Positions 1-10,210 of a DNA stretch of 64,000 bases are shown here, piece after piece. The DNA comes from Winogradskyella bathintestinalis (GTDB taxonomy: Bacteria > Bacteroidota > Bacteroidia > Flavobacteriales > Flavobacteriaceae), in assembly GCF_030407435.1 (NCBI RefSeq), contig NZ_JASDDK010000008.1:1-64000 (forward strand). The letters are read 5' to 3'. The translations under genes and the position numbers were made by a program. A model generated the notes under the pieces. It ran no database searches and was not told the DNA's origin. It worked only from the letters and a program-made list of their open reading frames with translations. Each line of letters starts with the position of its first letter. Within the stretch, counting starts at the first letter, position 1.

Positions 1-143
1 TACTCGGTAACGGATGCGAGTGGAAACTCTATTAATGTTTTCCAAAACATTAATATTCTTGATAATACCGATCCTACAGCCTCTAATCCTGCGGATATTG
101 ATGTGCAATGTCTTACTGATGTACCTGCTGTAGATATTACTGT
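1..143 (+). repeat. 143-bp exact direct repeat, copy 1 (period 240 bp)
   Basis: Bases 1-143 are identical to 241-383 by direct comparison. The copy may extend upstream of the window. It encodes the conserved half of an 80-residue HYR-like unit in the giant surface protein. Confidence 0.95.
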
Positions 144-3100
144 AGTAATTGATGAAGCTGATAATTGTGGTACTCCTACTGTCGCTTTTGTCAGTCAAAC
201 TGCGGATCCTGCTATTAACAACGGAACTATTATTAGAACTTACTCGGTAACGGATGCGAGTGGAAACTCTATTAATGTTTTCCAAAACATTAATATTCTT
301 GATAATACCGATCCTACAGCCTCTAATCCTGCGGATATTGATGTGCAATGTCTTACTGATGTACCTGCTGTAGATATTACTGTGGTAACTGATGAATCCG
401 ACAACTGTACGGGTCCAATTATCGTGGCTCATGTTAGTGATATTTCAACAGGATTCAATCCAGAAGTAATTACCAGAACCTACAGTGTAACTGATGCCAG
501 CAACAATTCAATTAATGTTACACAAATTATAACAGTCGAAGACACAACTCCACCAGTCGTAATTTGTCAACCCCTCACCATAACACTAGACGCTTTAGGT
601 AGTGCCTCTATCACTACGGCGCAAATCGATAATGGATCTACGGACAACTGTGGTATTTCTAGTAGGTTTTTAGATATTCAAACTTTTAATTGTTCAGATT
701 TAGGAACCAATACCGTAACACTGAGTGTCATTGATGATTCAGACAATATAAATTCTTGCACAACTACAGTAACGGTTTTAGATCCTGGAGCAAGCTCTAG
801 CGTAGCCATAGTGTCTAATGACGCTAATGATGAAATTTGTTTAGGAGAAAATTTAACGTTTACCGCCACACCTGTTAATGCAGGAACGACTCAATTTTAT
901 GATTGGTACATAAATGGATCTTTTGAAAGCACAACAGCTGGTCCAACATTTACACCATCTTCAGTTCCAACAGCTGATTATACGATTTTTGTAAGAATGA
1001 CTACGGATCTATCGACATGTGACCCAAAACAAAGTAATACGCTTTCTATTGAAGTGCATCCATTACCGGTGGTCAGTGTCAGTACGCTTGGCAGTTGTAT
1101 TGACGACAACTCCCAATCGGCAAGTCCATCTACTGGCGGTACTTGGGTAAGTAATAATCTAGGCGTTGCTACCATTTCTAATAGTGGAAATATTACCCCT
1201 GTAAGTCCGGGTACAGTAACGTTTACATTTACTGATGCGACAACGGGTTGTAGCAATACCACCAACAGTGTTACTATTGATGCTTTACCCGTGATAGGTA
1301 ATTATCCTACAGCTAATGAAATTTGCGAAGGTGAAACACATACATTATCACCATCCACAGGAGGTACATGGACAAGTAGTAACAATGCTGTGGCAACCAT
1401 AAATAATGCTGGTGACATTACAGGTGTAGGTACAGGAACGGCAACATTTACATTTACAAACTCAACAACAGGTTGTACTGCGACCTCAACATCTATTGAA
1501 GTATTAGAAATCCCTGTTATTACTTCTGTCACTGCTTCACCAAATTCAGTTTGTGCTGGCGATGACAGTATTTTAACAGTTACCGTACCTGGTACGGGAT
1601 CGACCACGGACGTACTAGTTAATTACAATTTTAATTCTGGTAGTAATTATGGAAATTCAAATGGCCAAGAAGCGCCAGGTATCATTAGTACTATTAATAG
1701 TTCCAATATTAATTATAACCGTTCTGCGTATGGGCGTGCAATAACTACACCACCTGCTTTTGTAGCAAATAATCGAGGTAGAGCTTTAGTTCAATTTGAT
1801 GATTGGCAAGACGGACCAGAATCTTGGTGGAATCCTGGTGGCTCAGATGATAGTGGAAATTGGACTTTTGCTTTAGGAGGTACTGCACTACCAATTTATG
1901 AGAACTTTGAGATATATTTTGATGCCAAACGTATGGATGCTGGTGGTCTTAACAAAAGTATAATTGTAGAATACAGCACAAATAATGGTGCTAGTTGGAA
2001 TGCCGCCGATACTCCTGCAAGACTTTTAAACGCTGGAACTGGTGGCCCTGATTATAACGACGGGTGGTTTTCATATTATTCTACTTTATCTGGCGTTGCG
2101 AATGTAAATAATTTGCAAATTAGATTAAGTGTTAATGATGGATCTACTTACTCTACGAGAATAAGATGGTGGGCTGTTGAATATATCGACCGAACTAATC
2201 CGCATGTATTAATTGATAATTTTCAGGTACAAGCAGCTTCTGCTGCACCTGCAAATGTAACTTATAACTGGGCAGTAGTATCTGGTGATAATTCTAGTCT
2301 TTCTGGAGCAACAAACTTACCTCAAATTACGGTTAATCCTAATGTTACTACGATATACGAAGTTACAGCAACAAACACTGCTGGCTGCCCTGTTGCAGAT
2401 ACAGTGGTGGTTAATGTATTACCGTCACCGGAAATTACTTTTCTTACCAATTTTTGCCCTTCTGCCCCACATAACAATGAAGTAGAAATTACAGCTGTAT
2501 CTTCAATACCTGGAACCACTTGGCAATGGATTGTTACTTATCTAAATCCCGGTGATCCTGGTTATACTCATGGAGGTCATAGTAATACTTCGGATACTGC
2601 TTTTGTAGATACAGCAGGAACTTATCAAGTTATTGCAACAGCACCTAATGGGTGTACAGCATCTGCTACCATAGATATCGCCACTGAACTTGTTGTTAAT
2701 GGAGATTTTGAATTAGGAAATACTGGATTTAATAGCGATTACAATTATAAAGTGGACCTTCCTGGGCTTGTTCCTGCTAATCAAGGAGAACTTTATAATG
2801 ATAATGGTAACAATGGATACTCTATTACAACAAATGGGCAAAATGTTCATACCAATTTTTGGGGATATGATCACACCACAAGTTCGGGTAATTTTATGGC
2901 AGTTAATGGTCATGGAAATACCCTTGTTGTATGGCAACAGGAAATAACCGTTGAGCCTAATACAGAATATTATTTTTCTGCTTGGGGAATGAGCTTAAAT
3001 AATCAAGGGAATTGGAGAAATAGAGCTCAATTAACGTTCAATGTTAATGGTACAAACGTAGGTATCGCTGAACGCTTACCTAACCGTGCTAATAACAATA

Positions 3101-6100
3101 ACCCAGGTACAGATAATTGGCAACGTTTTTATGGGACATGGTTGTCACCAAATTGGTCAGGTCCACAAACAATAACTATTGAAATTAGAAACTTAAACTC
3201 GCGAACAAATGGAAATGACTTTGGTATTGATGACATTTCCTTTAGCTCTCTCGATCCATTTATTATACCTATATCTCCACCGGAAATTATAAATGATCAA
3301 ATTGTCTGTCAAAATACAGCAATTGAAGATATATATTATAATGTAGGTGGTGGCAGTAGTGGTGCCAATATACAATGGCAGTTAGACGGTAGCAACTTAG
3401 GCACTAGTCCTTTTCCAAATAACACCATGCCTGCAGGAATGATAACAACTTTTGATGGTGTGAGATATACAATTTCTGGCACACCAAGTTTGCCTGGTAA
3501 TTACACCTATACACTATCTACAACTGGTGGATGTGGTACGCCAAAAACATCAAGTGGAAAAATCGTAGTAAATGAAGCACCATTAGTTTCAATTATAACA
3601 TTACCACAAACCATTTGTCAATCTGAAAACACACTTGCCTTAAATGTAACTCTTAGTGGTAGTGCTACAATAGGGACATGGTCATCTAGTGGAACAGGTA
3701 CTTTTACCGGTGGTTCTGGAAATGGCACAAGTGCTATATATAACTTCGGAACTAATGAAATAGGAAGTGTTACCTTAACGTTTACCTCTAATGATCCGGA
3801 TGGAGCTGGAATAAATGGGCCGTGTATTGTAGCAGAAGCATCAATCGATATTGAAATTACACCTTATTTTGTTGCAACAACTAGTGGTAATCAAATCACA
3901 GGAGGTTGCGAAGTTAATTCAGTCACCCTAACTGGTAATAACGTTACTGGACAGTGGAATGTAACCTCTGGTCAAGATGTAAATACTTATTTCTTCTCAA
4001 ATATAAATGACCACAATGCAACATTTACAGGAGAAAGTGGTGAGACTTATATTTTAGAATGGGAAGCAATTAACACCGGTGTTTGTACAGCAAATACGGT
4101 TGCTACTATGAACGTTACCATCCCAGATTGTGGCTCAAGCTTAGTCTTTGATGGTGGTGATGATTACATCAACTTTGGTGATAATTATAATCCCGGTAAT
4201 GGCCAGTTTAGCATTGAAGCATGGATTAAACCGGATAATTTTTCAGGAACTAAAACCATATTTTCAAAAAGAAATGGTACATCAACGGCTTCTGGTTATG
4301 ATTTAAGTCTTGAAGGGAATAGTTTAAAGTTCCGCTATAATAACAGTGCCGTTATTGCTGGACAAGATATGAATACCAATAAATGGTATCATGTGGCTGT
4401 GACTTTTAGCGGTACTAGATACTCGCTTTACATCGATGGTTTCCAAGTACGCTTAACTGCAGGTGCTTCTCCACTAACCAATACAAATAAAGCTTTAGTT
4501 GGTGCTATGGACAGAACAGGGAATTCACCAATGAATTATTTTGATGGTGGCATTGACGAAGTACGGATATGGAATACTGAATTATCTCAAGCTCAGATCC
4601 GTGAAATGATGAACCAAGAAATAAAGCAAAATGATGCTAATGCTAATGTTATGGGAGAAGTTGTTCCTCTAGATATCACTGGACCGTTAGCTTGGAATAA
4701 TTTAAGAGGCTACTACCAAATGAACACAGGTCCGCAGACTAGCGTTACGGGTGGTAATGTTAATGATATTTCTACATTCGATCCTGTTCCTGGAAAATTA
4801 AATGCTATGACAGTCATGCAAGATGAAACGGCTCCGATACCGTATATTTCAAGGTTACATAATTCTTGGGACAATGCCACAACCTGGTCCGCGAGTTCAG
4901 TACAACAAATACCGAACTCAATAGAAAACAATATAAGACCTGGTTACCTCCAAACTTGGAATATTGTAAGAACAGCGACCAATGTTACAACATACAGAAG
5001 CACACCAGCCAATTTACTTTTAGAAACAACTGTTCTTGGGTTAATAGTGGATAGTGATAGACTGAGCATTGGTAATGATCAACCGTTAAATGTTGAGAAA
5101 TACCTTAAAATAGATGGCACTTTAGATTTAGTCGGAGAATCACAGTTAGTACAACCTATGGGAAGTAGGGTAGATTATTCAGGAGTTGGAAGTCTAGAAC
5201 GCGACCAACAAGGAACCACAAACTTATATAATTATAATTATTGGAGTTCACCGGTGAGCGATGATGGTACTACATATACTATTGCGGGTACTTTGTTAGA
5301 TGGCACCAATCCTGCTAACCCACAACCTATCACATGGATTAATGGCCATGATGCTATTCCGTCAACTCCAATTTCTATTACGCGAAGATGGCTCTACCTG
5401 TATGAAAATTATCTCGCAAATAATTATGCAGCATGGAATCGAATCAACGAAAATCATGCTATAAAGGTCGGTCTTGGCTATTTAATGAAAGGTAGCGCCG
5501 GTGCTGGAACCAGCCAAAATTATGTATTTAAAGGACAACCAAACAACGGTAAGATAGAAATCGAGGTGACGGGTGGTCACCAAGCTCTGGTAGGTAACCC
5601 ATATCCTTCTGCTTTGGATGCATACGTTTTTATAGATAACAATAATACGGTTCTAAAAGATGGCTCTATTTCCTTCTGGGAACATGCACCTTCAAATAAT
5701 ACACATGTGTATAGGGATTATCAAGGGAGTTATGCCGTTTTAAACAGAACAGGTGCTGTTGCAGCCGTGACGCCTACAGGAATTCTTGGAGGAGGAAATG
5801 CTGAAAAAAGACCTGGTCAATTTATACCTGTAGCGCAAGGTTTTTATGTTACTGGTAACAATACAGGTGGACAAATAACATTTGATAATAACCAACGTGT
5901 TTATTTTAAAGAAGGTCCAAGCTCTGTGTTTCTCAGAAATGCTAATCCAACAACCCAGACAACTTCTACTAATGACAATGAAGAGCAAAATCAATTTATC
6001 AGAATAGATTTTATAACTCCGGAAAATGCCACTAGACATCTACTCATTGGTTTTATGGATAATGATAATGCTACCGATGCTTTTGATTATGGGTATGATG

Positions 6101-6675
6101 CACTAAACACTGAAACTCTTCCTAGTGACATGTCGTTTAATATTGAGGGAGAGAAATATGTTATTCAAGGTGTTGGTCATTTTGATGTTGCTAAATCCTA
6201 TCCTTTAGATATTGTAACTGAAGGCGGAGCGATTGAAATTGCTTTGGACAGTCTTGAAAATTTCGATGAAGCGATTGATGTATTCATTTACGATAATGTA
6301 TTAGGCACATACACGAGATTCAATGATGTTAATTTCCAAATGAATTTAGAAGCTGGAACTTATAGTGATCGATTCTTTCTTGTATTCCAAGAAGATGAGA
6401 CCTTATCTGTAATAAAAGATGAATTTGATAATGTGATCGTAAGGTATTTACATCAAACCAATGAGATTTATGTAAAGACACCACCATCTGTTGAAGTTAA
6501 GCAACTATACTTAATTAATGTAGCTGGCCAAACGGTAGCGTCATGGAACGCGACTAACTTACCAATGTCTCATGATATTAAGATACCTGTTAAACACATA
6601 TCGGAAGGAGCTTATATTATAAAAGCAGAAACGAATACTGGTGTTTTCAATAGAAAGATCATTATTAAATATTAA
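1..6675 (+). CDS. Giant T9SS-exported repeat/LamG surface protein, 5'-truncated by window
   Basis: The frame is open from the first base of the window, so the start lies upstream; 2224 residues are visible. The N-terminal visible part has HYR-like repeats of about 80 residues (TYSVTDASGNSIN type; nt 1-540). Two Ig/Big-like repeats with an STGGTW...TFTFT core follow (about nt 1120-1510). Next come several Cys-containing modules ending in P-I/V-I-T type strands, and a LamG/concanavalin-like domain at about nt 4138-4620 (starts SLVFDGGDDYINF, contains WYHVAVTF and a WNTELSQAQI end). The last 75 residues form a T9SS type A sorting domain (LYLINVAGQTVASW, EGAYIIKAET, RKIIIKY). From the family this is a secreted or cell-surface protein, probably an adhesin, moved by the type IX system. 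The ligand is unknown. It stands alone and is followed by a strong terminator. Confidence 0.9.
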   Translation, partial: YSVTDASGNSINVFQNINILDNTDPTASNPADIDVQCLTDVPAVDITVVIDEADNCGTPTVAFVSQTADPAINNGTIIRTYSVTDASGNSINVFQNINILDNTDPTASNPADIDVQCLTDVPAVDITVVTDESDNCTGPIIVAHVSDISTGFNPEVITRTYSVTDASNNSINVTQIITVEDTTPPVVICQPLTITLDALGSASITTAQIDNGSTDNCGISSRFLDIQTFNCSDLGTNTVTLSVIDDSDNINSCTTTVTVLDPGASSSVAIVSNDANDEICLGENLTFTATPVNAGTTQFYDWYINGSFESTTAGPTFTPSSVPTADYTIFVRMTTDLSTCDPKQSNTLSIEVHPLPVVSVSTLGSCIDDNSQSASPSTGGTWVSNNLGVATISNSGNITPVSPGTVTFTFTDATTGCSNTTNSVTIDALPVIGNYPTANEICEGETHTLSPSTGGTWTSSNNAVATINNAGDITGVGTGTATFTFTNSTTGCTATSTSIEVLEIPVITSVTASPNSVCAGDDSILTVTVPGTGSTTDVLVNYNFNSGSNYGNSNGQEAPGIISTINSSNINYNRSAYGRAITTPPAFVANNRGRALVQFDDWQDGPESWWNPGGSDDSGNWTFALGGTALPIYENFEIYFDAKRMDAGGLNKSIIVEYSTNNGASWNAADTPARLLNAGTGGPDYNDGWFSYYSTLSGVANVNNLQIRLSVNDGSTYSTRIRWWAVEYIDRTNPHVLIDNFQVQAASAAPANVTYNWAVVSGDNSSLSGATNLPQITVNPNVTTIYEVTATNTAGCPVADTVVVNVLPSPEITFLTNFCPSAPHNNEVEITAVSSIPGTTWQWIVTYLNPGDPGYTHGGHSNTSDTAFVDTAGTYQVIATAPNGCTASATIDIATELVVNGDFELGNTGFNSDYNYKVDLPGLVPANQGELYNDNGNNGYSITTNGQNVHTNFWGYDHTTSSGNFMAVNGHGNTLVVWQQEITVEPNTEYYFSAWGMSLNNQGNWRNRAQLTFNVNGTNVGIAERLPNRANNNNPGTDNWQRFYGTWLSPNWSGPQTITIEIRNLNSRTNGNDFGIDDISFSSLDPFIIPISPPEIINDQIVCQNTAIEDIYYNVGGGSSGANIQWQLDGSNLGTSPFPNNTMPAGMITTFDGVRYTISGTPSLPGNYTYTLSTTGGCGTPKTSSGKIVVNEAPLVSIITLPQTICQSENTLALNVTLSGSATIGTWSSSGTGTFTGGSGNGTSAIYNFGTNEIGSVTLTFTSNDPDGAGINGPCIVAEASIDIEITPYFVATTSGNQITGGCEVNSVTLTGNNVTGQWNVTSGQDVNTYFFSNINDHNATFTGESGETYILEWEAINTGVCTANTVATMNVTIPDCGSSLVFDGGDDYINFGDNYNPGNGQFSIEAWIKPDNFSGTKTIFSKRNGTSTASGYDLSLEGNSLKFRYNNSAVIAGQDMNTNKWYHVAVTFSGTRYSLYIDGFQVRLTAGASPLTNTNKALVGAMDRTGNSPMNYFDGGIDEVRIWNTELSQAQIREMMNQEIKQNDANANVMGEVVPLDITGPLAWNNLRGYYQMNTGPQTSVTGGNVNDISTFDPVPGKLNAMTVMQDETAPIPYISRLHNSWDNATTWSASSVQQIPNSIENNIRPGYLQTWNIVRTATNVTTYRSTPANLLLETTVLGLIVDSDRLSIGNDQPLNVEKYLKIDGTLDLVGESQLVQPMGSRVDYSGVGSLERDQQGTTNLYNYNYWSSPVSDDGTTYTIAGTLLDGTNPANPQPITWINGHDAIPSTPISITRRWLYLYENYLANNYAAWNRINENHAIKVGLGYLMKGSAGAGTSQNYVFKGQPNNGKIEIEVTGGHQALVGNPYPSALDAYVFIDNNNTVLKDGSISFWEHAPSNNTHVYRDYQGSYAVLNRTGAVAAVTPTGILGGGNAEKRPGQFIPVAQGFYVTGNNTGGQITFDNNQRVYFKEGPSSVFLRNANPTTQTTSTNDNEEQNQFIRIDFITPENATRHLLIGFMDNDNATDAFDYGYDALNTETLPSDMSFNIEGEKYVIQGVGHFDVAKSYPLDIVTEGGAIEIALDSLENFDEAIDVFIYDNVLGTYTRFNDVNFQMNLEAGTYSDRFFLVFQEDETLSVIKDEFDNVIVRYLHQTNEIYVKTPPSVEVKQLYLINVAGQTVASWNATNLPMSHDIKIPVKHISEGAYIIKAETNTGVFNRKIIIKY
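241..383 (+). repeat. 143-bp exact direct repeat, copy 2
   Basis: This copy is identical to 1-143. Identity stops at base 144/384, where the units diverge strongly (IDEADNCGTP against TDESDNCTGP), so conserved and variable halves alternate. Confidence 0.95.
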
Positions 6676-6701
6676 TAGTAATTCGTTCTTTAAAATAAAT
6701 A

Positions 6702-6737
6702 GCCCTCAAGATCTTATCGATTTTGAGGGCTTTTTTT
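6702..6737 (+). terminator. Rho-independent terminator of the giant surface-protein gene
   Basis: GCCCTCAA (6702-6709) pairs with TTGAGGGC (6723-6730), followed by seven T. An inner ATC/GAT pairing can extend the stem. It lies between convergent genes and mainly serves the plus strand. Confidence 0.85.
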
Positions 6738-6760
6738 ATATAAATAATTGCGCGTTGAAT

Positions 6761-7138
6761 TTAGCTGTATTGCTCTAAATCCAATTCATTAATAGCGCCA
6801 TGACTTTCATGCGCTACCACTAATCCATTTTTTATAATTAAGAGCTGAGGAGATTGATGCATAACTTGAAATTTATACCCCACCTCATTAGACACATCTC
6901 TGTAACTCAATAAATCTAAATAATACAAATCAATATGGCTATCTAAATCATAGGCCGAAACAAACTGTTTCATTACCATACTACTAATACCACAACGTGT
7001 AGAATGTTTAAATATCAGTTGGGTTTTAGTATTAGAAGCTTCTACAATAGCATCTAATTGCGAAATATCTGTTAATGCTTGCCATGGCAATATCTTTTCC
7101 TTTTTAGGTTCTGATGAACCGAATATTTTTTTGAACAT
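6761..7138 (-). CDS. ytxJ: Bacillithiol-system redox protein YtxJ (monothiol bacilliredoxin-like)
   Basis: A 125-residue thioredoxin-fold protein without signal peptide. The diagnostic stretch is KHSTRCGISSMV, with a single cysteine (C49) where thioredoxins have CxxC. The later SPQLLIIKNG holds the cis-Pro region and strand 4 of the fold. The family (YtxJ/BrxC) acts in the cytosol on proteins mixed-disulfide-bonded with bacillithiol, which many Bacteroidota make. The role here is inferred from family. The gene is alone, convergent with the giant surface gene and divergent from clpB across a 289-bp region that contains palindromes. The next residue after the cysteine is G, where S is also common in homologues. 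Confidence 0.88.
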   Translation of the reverse strand: MFKKIFGSSEPKKEKILPWQALTDISQLDAIVEASNTKTQLIFKHSTRCGISSMVMKQFVSAYDLDSHIDLYYLDLLSYRDVSNEVGYKFQVMHQSPQLLIIKNGLVVAHESHGAINELDLEQYS

Positions 7139-7233
7139 AAATTTTCCTTTTAATTATTGATTGCTTAGTTTGAAAATACATAGTTGACTTATATCATACT
7201 TTAAGTCGAAACAAAATTGTAATCTTACATCAC

Positions 7234-7276
7234 GACAAAACGTCATTTCATAAATCACTGAATCAGACATTTTGTC
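7234..7276. promoter_or_regulatory. Pair of GACAAAATGTC-like palindromes between ytxJ and clpB
   Basis: GACATTTTGTC (7266-7276) is a perfect inverted repeat (GACA-TTT-TGTC). GACAAAACGTC (7234-7244) matches its reverse complement except one base. Starts are 32 bp apart, about three helical turns. The spacing and symmetry suggest a two-site operator for a dimeric regulator; the regulator is unknown. Confidence 0.4.
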
Positions 7277-7384
7277 GCTTAATTCTTACGTTTTCAAATT
7301 GGTAAGATAATTGACTAAAGATAAACAAAGAATAATAAAAAATTAACGTTCTTCGGAGCGCTGTTGTTGGATCATTTCAAAAAT

Positions 7385-7400
7385 AATGGTTACAACCATT
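7385..7400. promoter_or_regulatory. Perfect palindrome AATGGTTACAACCATT in the clpB leader
   Basis: Seven-base arms (AATGGTT / AACCATT) are separated by AC, and the palindrome ends 27 bp before the clpB ATG. It could be an operator, or a small RNA hairpin (6-bp stem, TACA loop) in the 5' leader. No CIRCE element was seen. Confidence 0.4.
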
Positions 7401-7427
7401 GAACTCTAAGATAAAAAATATAATAAG

Positions 7428-10034
7428 ATGAATTTTAATAATTATACTATTAAATCGCAAGAAGCGATACAGCAAGCACAACAAATTGCGCAAGGTTTAG
7501 GTCATCAGCAAATAGAGAATGAGCATATTTTTAAAGCCCTTTTTGAGGTTGATGAAAACGTGCTACCATTTCTTCTTAAAAAATTAAATGTGAACATGCC
7601 CCTACTTCAACAAGTATTGGGTGCGGCATTAGAAAGTTTTTCTAAAGTTACTGGTGGAGAAATTATGCTTTCTCGAGAAGCTAGCAAAACGCTAAACGAA
7701 GCCTCAATCATCGCTAAAAAGATGAATGATGATTATGTGTCGATTGAACATTTAATTCTAGCTATTTTTAAATCTAAAAGTAAAATTGCACAAATCCTAA
7801 AAGATCAAGGTGTTACTGAAAAAGGCTTAAATACCGCCATTGAAGAATTACGTAAAGGAGACAGAGTTACTTCTCAAAGTCAGGAAGAAACTTATAACTC
7901 TCTGAGTAAATATGCTAAGAATTTAAATCAGTTGGCTAGAGATGGTAAATTAGATCCAGTAATTGGTCGTGATGAAGAAATACGAAGAATTCTTCAGATC
8001 TTATCACGTAGAACCAAAAACAATCCGATTTTAGTTGGTGAGCCTGGAACGGGAAAAACGGCTATTGCAGAAGGCTTAGCGCACCGAATTATTGATGGTG
8101 ACATCCCAGAAAACCTAAAAGACAAACAGATTTTTGCTTTAGATATGGGGGCTCTAATTGCTGGTGCGAAATATAAAGGTGAGTTTGAAGAGCGTTTAAA
8201 AGCCGTAATTAAAGAAGTCACAGAAAGCGATGGCGATATCGTGCTATTTATCGATGAGATTCACACATTAGTAGGTGCTGGCGGTGGACAAGGAGCTATG
8301 GATGCCGCTAACATTTTAAAACCCGCATTAGCGCGAGGTGAATTGAGAGCCATTGGTGCCACAACGTTAGATGAATACCAGAAGTATTTTGAACAAGATA
8401 AAGCTTTAGAACGTCGTTTTCAAAAAGTAACAGTCAATGAACCCGATACCGAAAGCGCCATTTCTATTCTTAGAGGTATTAAAGAAAAGTACGAAACACA
8501 CCATAAGGTTAGAATTAAAGATGAAGCCATTATTGGGGCGGTAGAATTATCGGAGCGCTATATAACCAATCGGTTTCTTCCAGATAAAGCGATAGACTTA
8601 ATGGATGAGGCGGCTTCAAAATTACGCATGGAAATCAATTCTAAGCCGGAAGAATTGGATGTTCTCGATCGTAAAATCATGCAACTTGAAATTGAACATG
8701 AAGCGATTAAGCGTGAAAAAGATGAATCTAAATTAAAAAGTTTAAAGGCTGATTTGGCAAATCTTAAAGAAGAGCGCAATGAGCTTAATGCCAAATGGAA
8801 ATCTGAAAAAGAAGTTGTTGAAAACGTTCAGAATATAAAACAAGATATTGAAAATTATAAACTTGAAGCGGAACGCGCAGAGCGTGATGGAGATTACGGT
8901 AAGGTGGCTGAACTACGATATGGAAAAATTAAAGATGCCAATGAGCAACTCGAAAAATTTCAGAAAGATTTAGCCGAACAACAAGACACCTCATTAATTA
9001 AAGAGGAAGTAACTTATGAGGATATTGCTGACGTAGTGGCAAAATGGACCGGAATTCCTGTGACCAAAATGTTGCAAAGTGATCGTGAAAAATTAGTGAA
9101 ACTTGAAGACGAATTGCACAAGCGCGTTGTCGGACAAGAAGAAGCGATTGAGGCCGTTAGTGATGCAGTTAGACGCTCTAGAGCAGGACTACAAAATCCT
9201 AATAAACCTATTGGAACCTTCCTGTTTTTAGGAACGACTGGTGTCGGTAAAACGGAATTGGCAAAAGCGCTGGCAGAATATTTGTTTGATGATGAAAACG
9301 CTATGACTCGGATTGATATGAGTGAATATCAAGAACGTCATGCAGTTAGCCGATTAGTTGGGGCGCCTCCAGGATATGTGGGTTATGATGAAGGGGGGCA
9401 GTTAACTGAAGCCGTACGTAGAAAACCATATTCTGTAGTTTTACTAGACGAAATTGAAAAAGCGCATCCAGATACATTTAATATTCTATTACAGGTACTA
9501 GATGAAGGACGTTTAACAGATAATAAAGGTAGAATTGCAGATTTTAAGAACACGATTATAATTATGACCTCAAATATGGGAAGTCATATTATACAAGAAC
9601 GTTTTGAAGCTACAAAAGATATTCCTTCAGCCATGGAAGCTGCTAAAGTTGACGTCTTAGGATTGTTGAAACAAAGTGTAAGACCAGAGTTTTTAAATCG
9701 TATTGATGATACTATTATGTTCACGCCTCTATCTAAAGATAACATTACTGATATCGTAGGGTTGCAATTAAAAGGCATAACAAAGATGATAGCACAGCAA
9801 GGAATTACCTTTGATGCCACCCCAGAAGCTGTCAGTTATTTAGCAGAAAAAGGCTATCATCCAGAATACGGAGCAAGACCTGTAAAACGAGTGATTCAAA
9901 AAGACGTACTCAATCAATTGAGTAAAGAAATTTTAGCTGGTAAAGTTACTACAGATAGTATTATTCTGTTGGATGAATTTGATAGACAATTGGTTTTTAG
10001 AAATCAAAGTGATTTAGTTACTGATAAATTGTAA
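7428..10034 (+). CDS. clpB: ATP-dependent disaggregase ClpB
   Basis: An 868-residue Hsp100 protein, the usual length. Order: Clp_N double repeat (1-145), first AAA+ domain with Walker A GEPGTGKT (204-211) and Walker B VLFIDE (272-277), and a long charged coiled-coil middle domain (about 410-530), which marks ClpB rather than ClpA/ClpC. A second AAA+ domain has Walker A GTTGVGKT (602-609) and the substrate-pore GYVGYDEGG segment, followed by the C-terminal small domain. With DnaK it extracts and refolds aggregated proteins in the cytosol. The gene is monocistronic, with a terminator after it. Two palindrome classes lie in the 290-bp upstream region and may mediate stress control. Confidence 0.97.
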   Translation: MNFNNYTIKSQEAIQQAQQIAQGLGHQQIENEHIFKALFEVDENVLPFLLKKLNVNMPLLQQVLGAALESFSKVTGGEIMLSREASKTLNEASIIAKKMNDDYVSIEHLILAIFKSKSKIAQILKDQGVTEKGLNTAIEELRKGDRVTSQSQEETYNSLSKYAKNLNQLARDGKLDPVIGRDEEIRRILQILSRRTKNNPILVGEPGTGKTAIAEGLAHRIIDGDIPENLKDKQIFALDMGALIAGAKYKGEFEERLKAVIKEVTESDGDIVLFIDEIHTLVGAGGGQGAMDAANILKPALARGELRAIGATTLDEYQKYFEQDKALERRFQKVTVNEPDTESAISILRGIKEKYETHHKVRIKDEAIIGAVELSERYITNRFLPDKAIDLMDEAASKLRMEINSKPEELDVLDRKIMQLEIEHEAIKREKDESKLKSLKADLANLKEERNELNAKWKSEKEVVENVQNIKQDIENYKLEAERAERDGDYGKVAELRYGKIKDANEQLEKFQKDLAEQQDTSLIKEEVTYEDIADVVAKWTGIPVTKMLQSDREKLVKLEDELHKRVVGQEEAIEAVSDAVRRSRAGLQNPNKPIGTFLFLGTTGVGKTELAKALAEYLFDDENAMTRIDMSEYQERHAVSRLVGAPPGYVGYDEGGQLTEAVRRKPYSVVLLDEIEKAHPDTFNILLQVLDEGRLTDNKGRIADFKNTIIIMTSNMGSHIIQERFEATKDIPSAMEAAKVDVLGLLKQSVRPEFLNRIDDTIMFTPLSKDNITDIVGLQLKGITKMIAQQGITFDATPEAVSYLAEKGYHPEYGARPVKRVIQKDVLNQLSKEILAGKVTTDSIILLDEFDRQLVFRNQSDLVTDKL

Positions 10035-10111
10035 TGTATCTAAAATAAATTTTGATATAAACCGTAACATAATGAGTTAAGAACCGTCTTTTTAGTGATT
10101 GGTTGATAAAG

Positions 10112-10153
10112 AGCAACACAAATTTCATATTTTTGAAAGGAGTGTTGCTTTTT
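10112..10153 (+). terminator. Terminator after clpB
   Basis: AGCAACAC (10112-10119) pairs with GTGTTGCT (10142-10149), then a T run. An inner TTTCA/TGAAA hairpin sits in the loop. It lies 78 bp after the clpB stop. Confidence 0.75.
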
Positions 10154-10173
10154 CATTTCATTCTACTATCTTT
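10146..10173 (+). promoter_or_regulatory. Bacteroidota-type promoter for the 10211 gene
   Basis: TTG (10146-10148), a 17-bp spacer, then TATCTTTA (10166-10173), one base off the -7 consensus TAnnTTTG. The -33 part overlaps the clpB terminator stem. Confidence 0.45.
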
Positions 10174-10210
10174 ATACGTCTTCAATATACTAAGGAAACA
10201 GCAATAGGCT

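Noticed and set aside
1..383. Direct repeats considered as a CRISPR array
   Set aside because: The 143-bp copies with a 240-bp period are in a coding frame of an HYR-like protein and have no 21-48 bp repeat/spacer structure.
678..1607. Three minus-strand open frames of 63-101 codons inside the giant surface gene
   Set aside because: Their translation is low in complexity (Val/Ser-rich), they lack start signals, and the plus frame has recognised domains. They are shadows of the coding strand.
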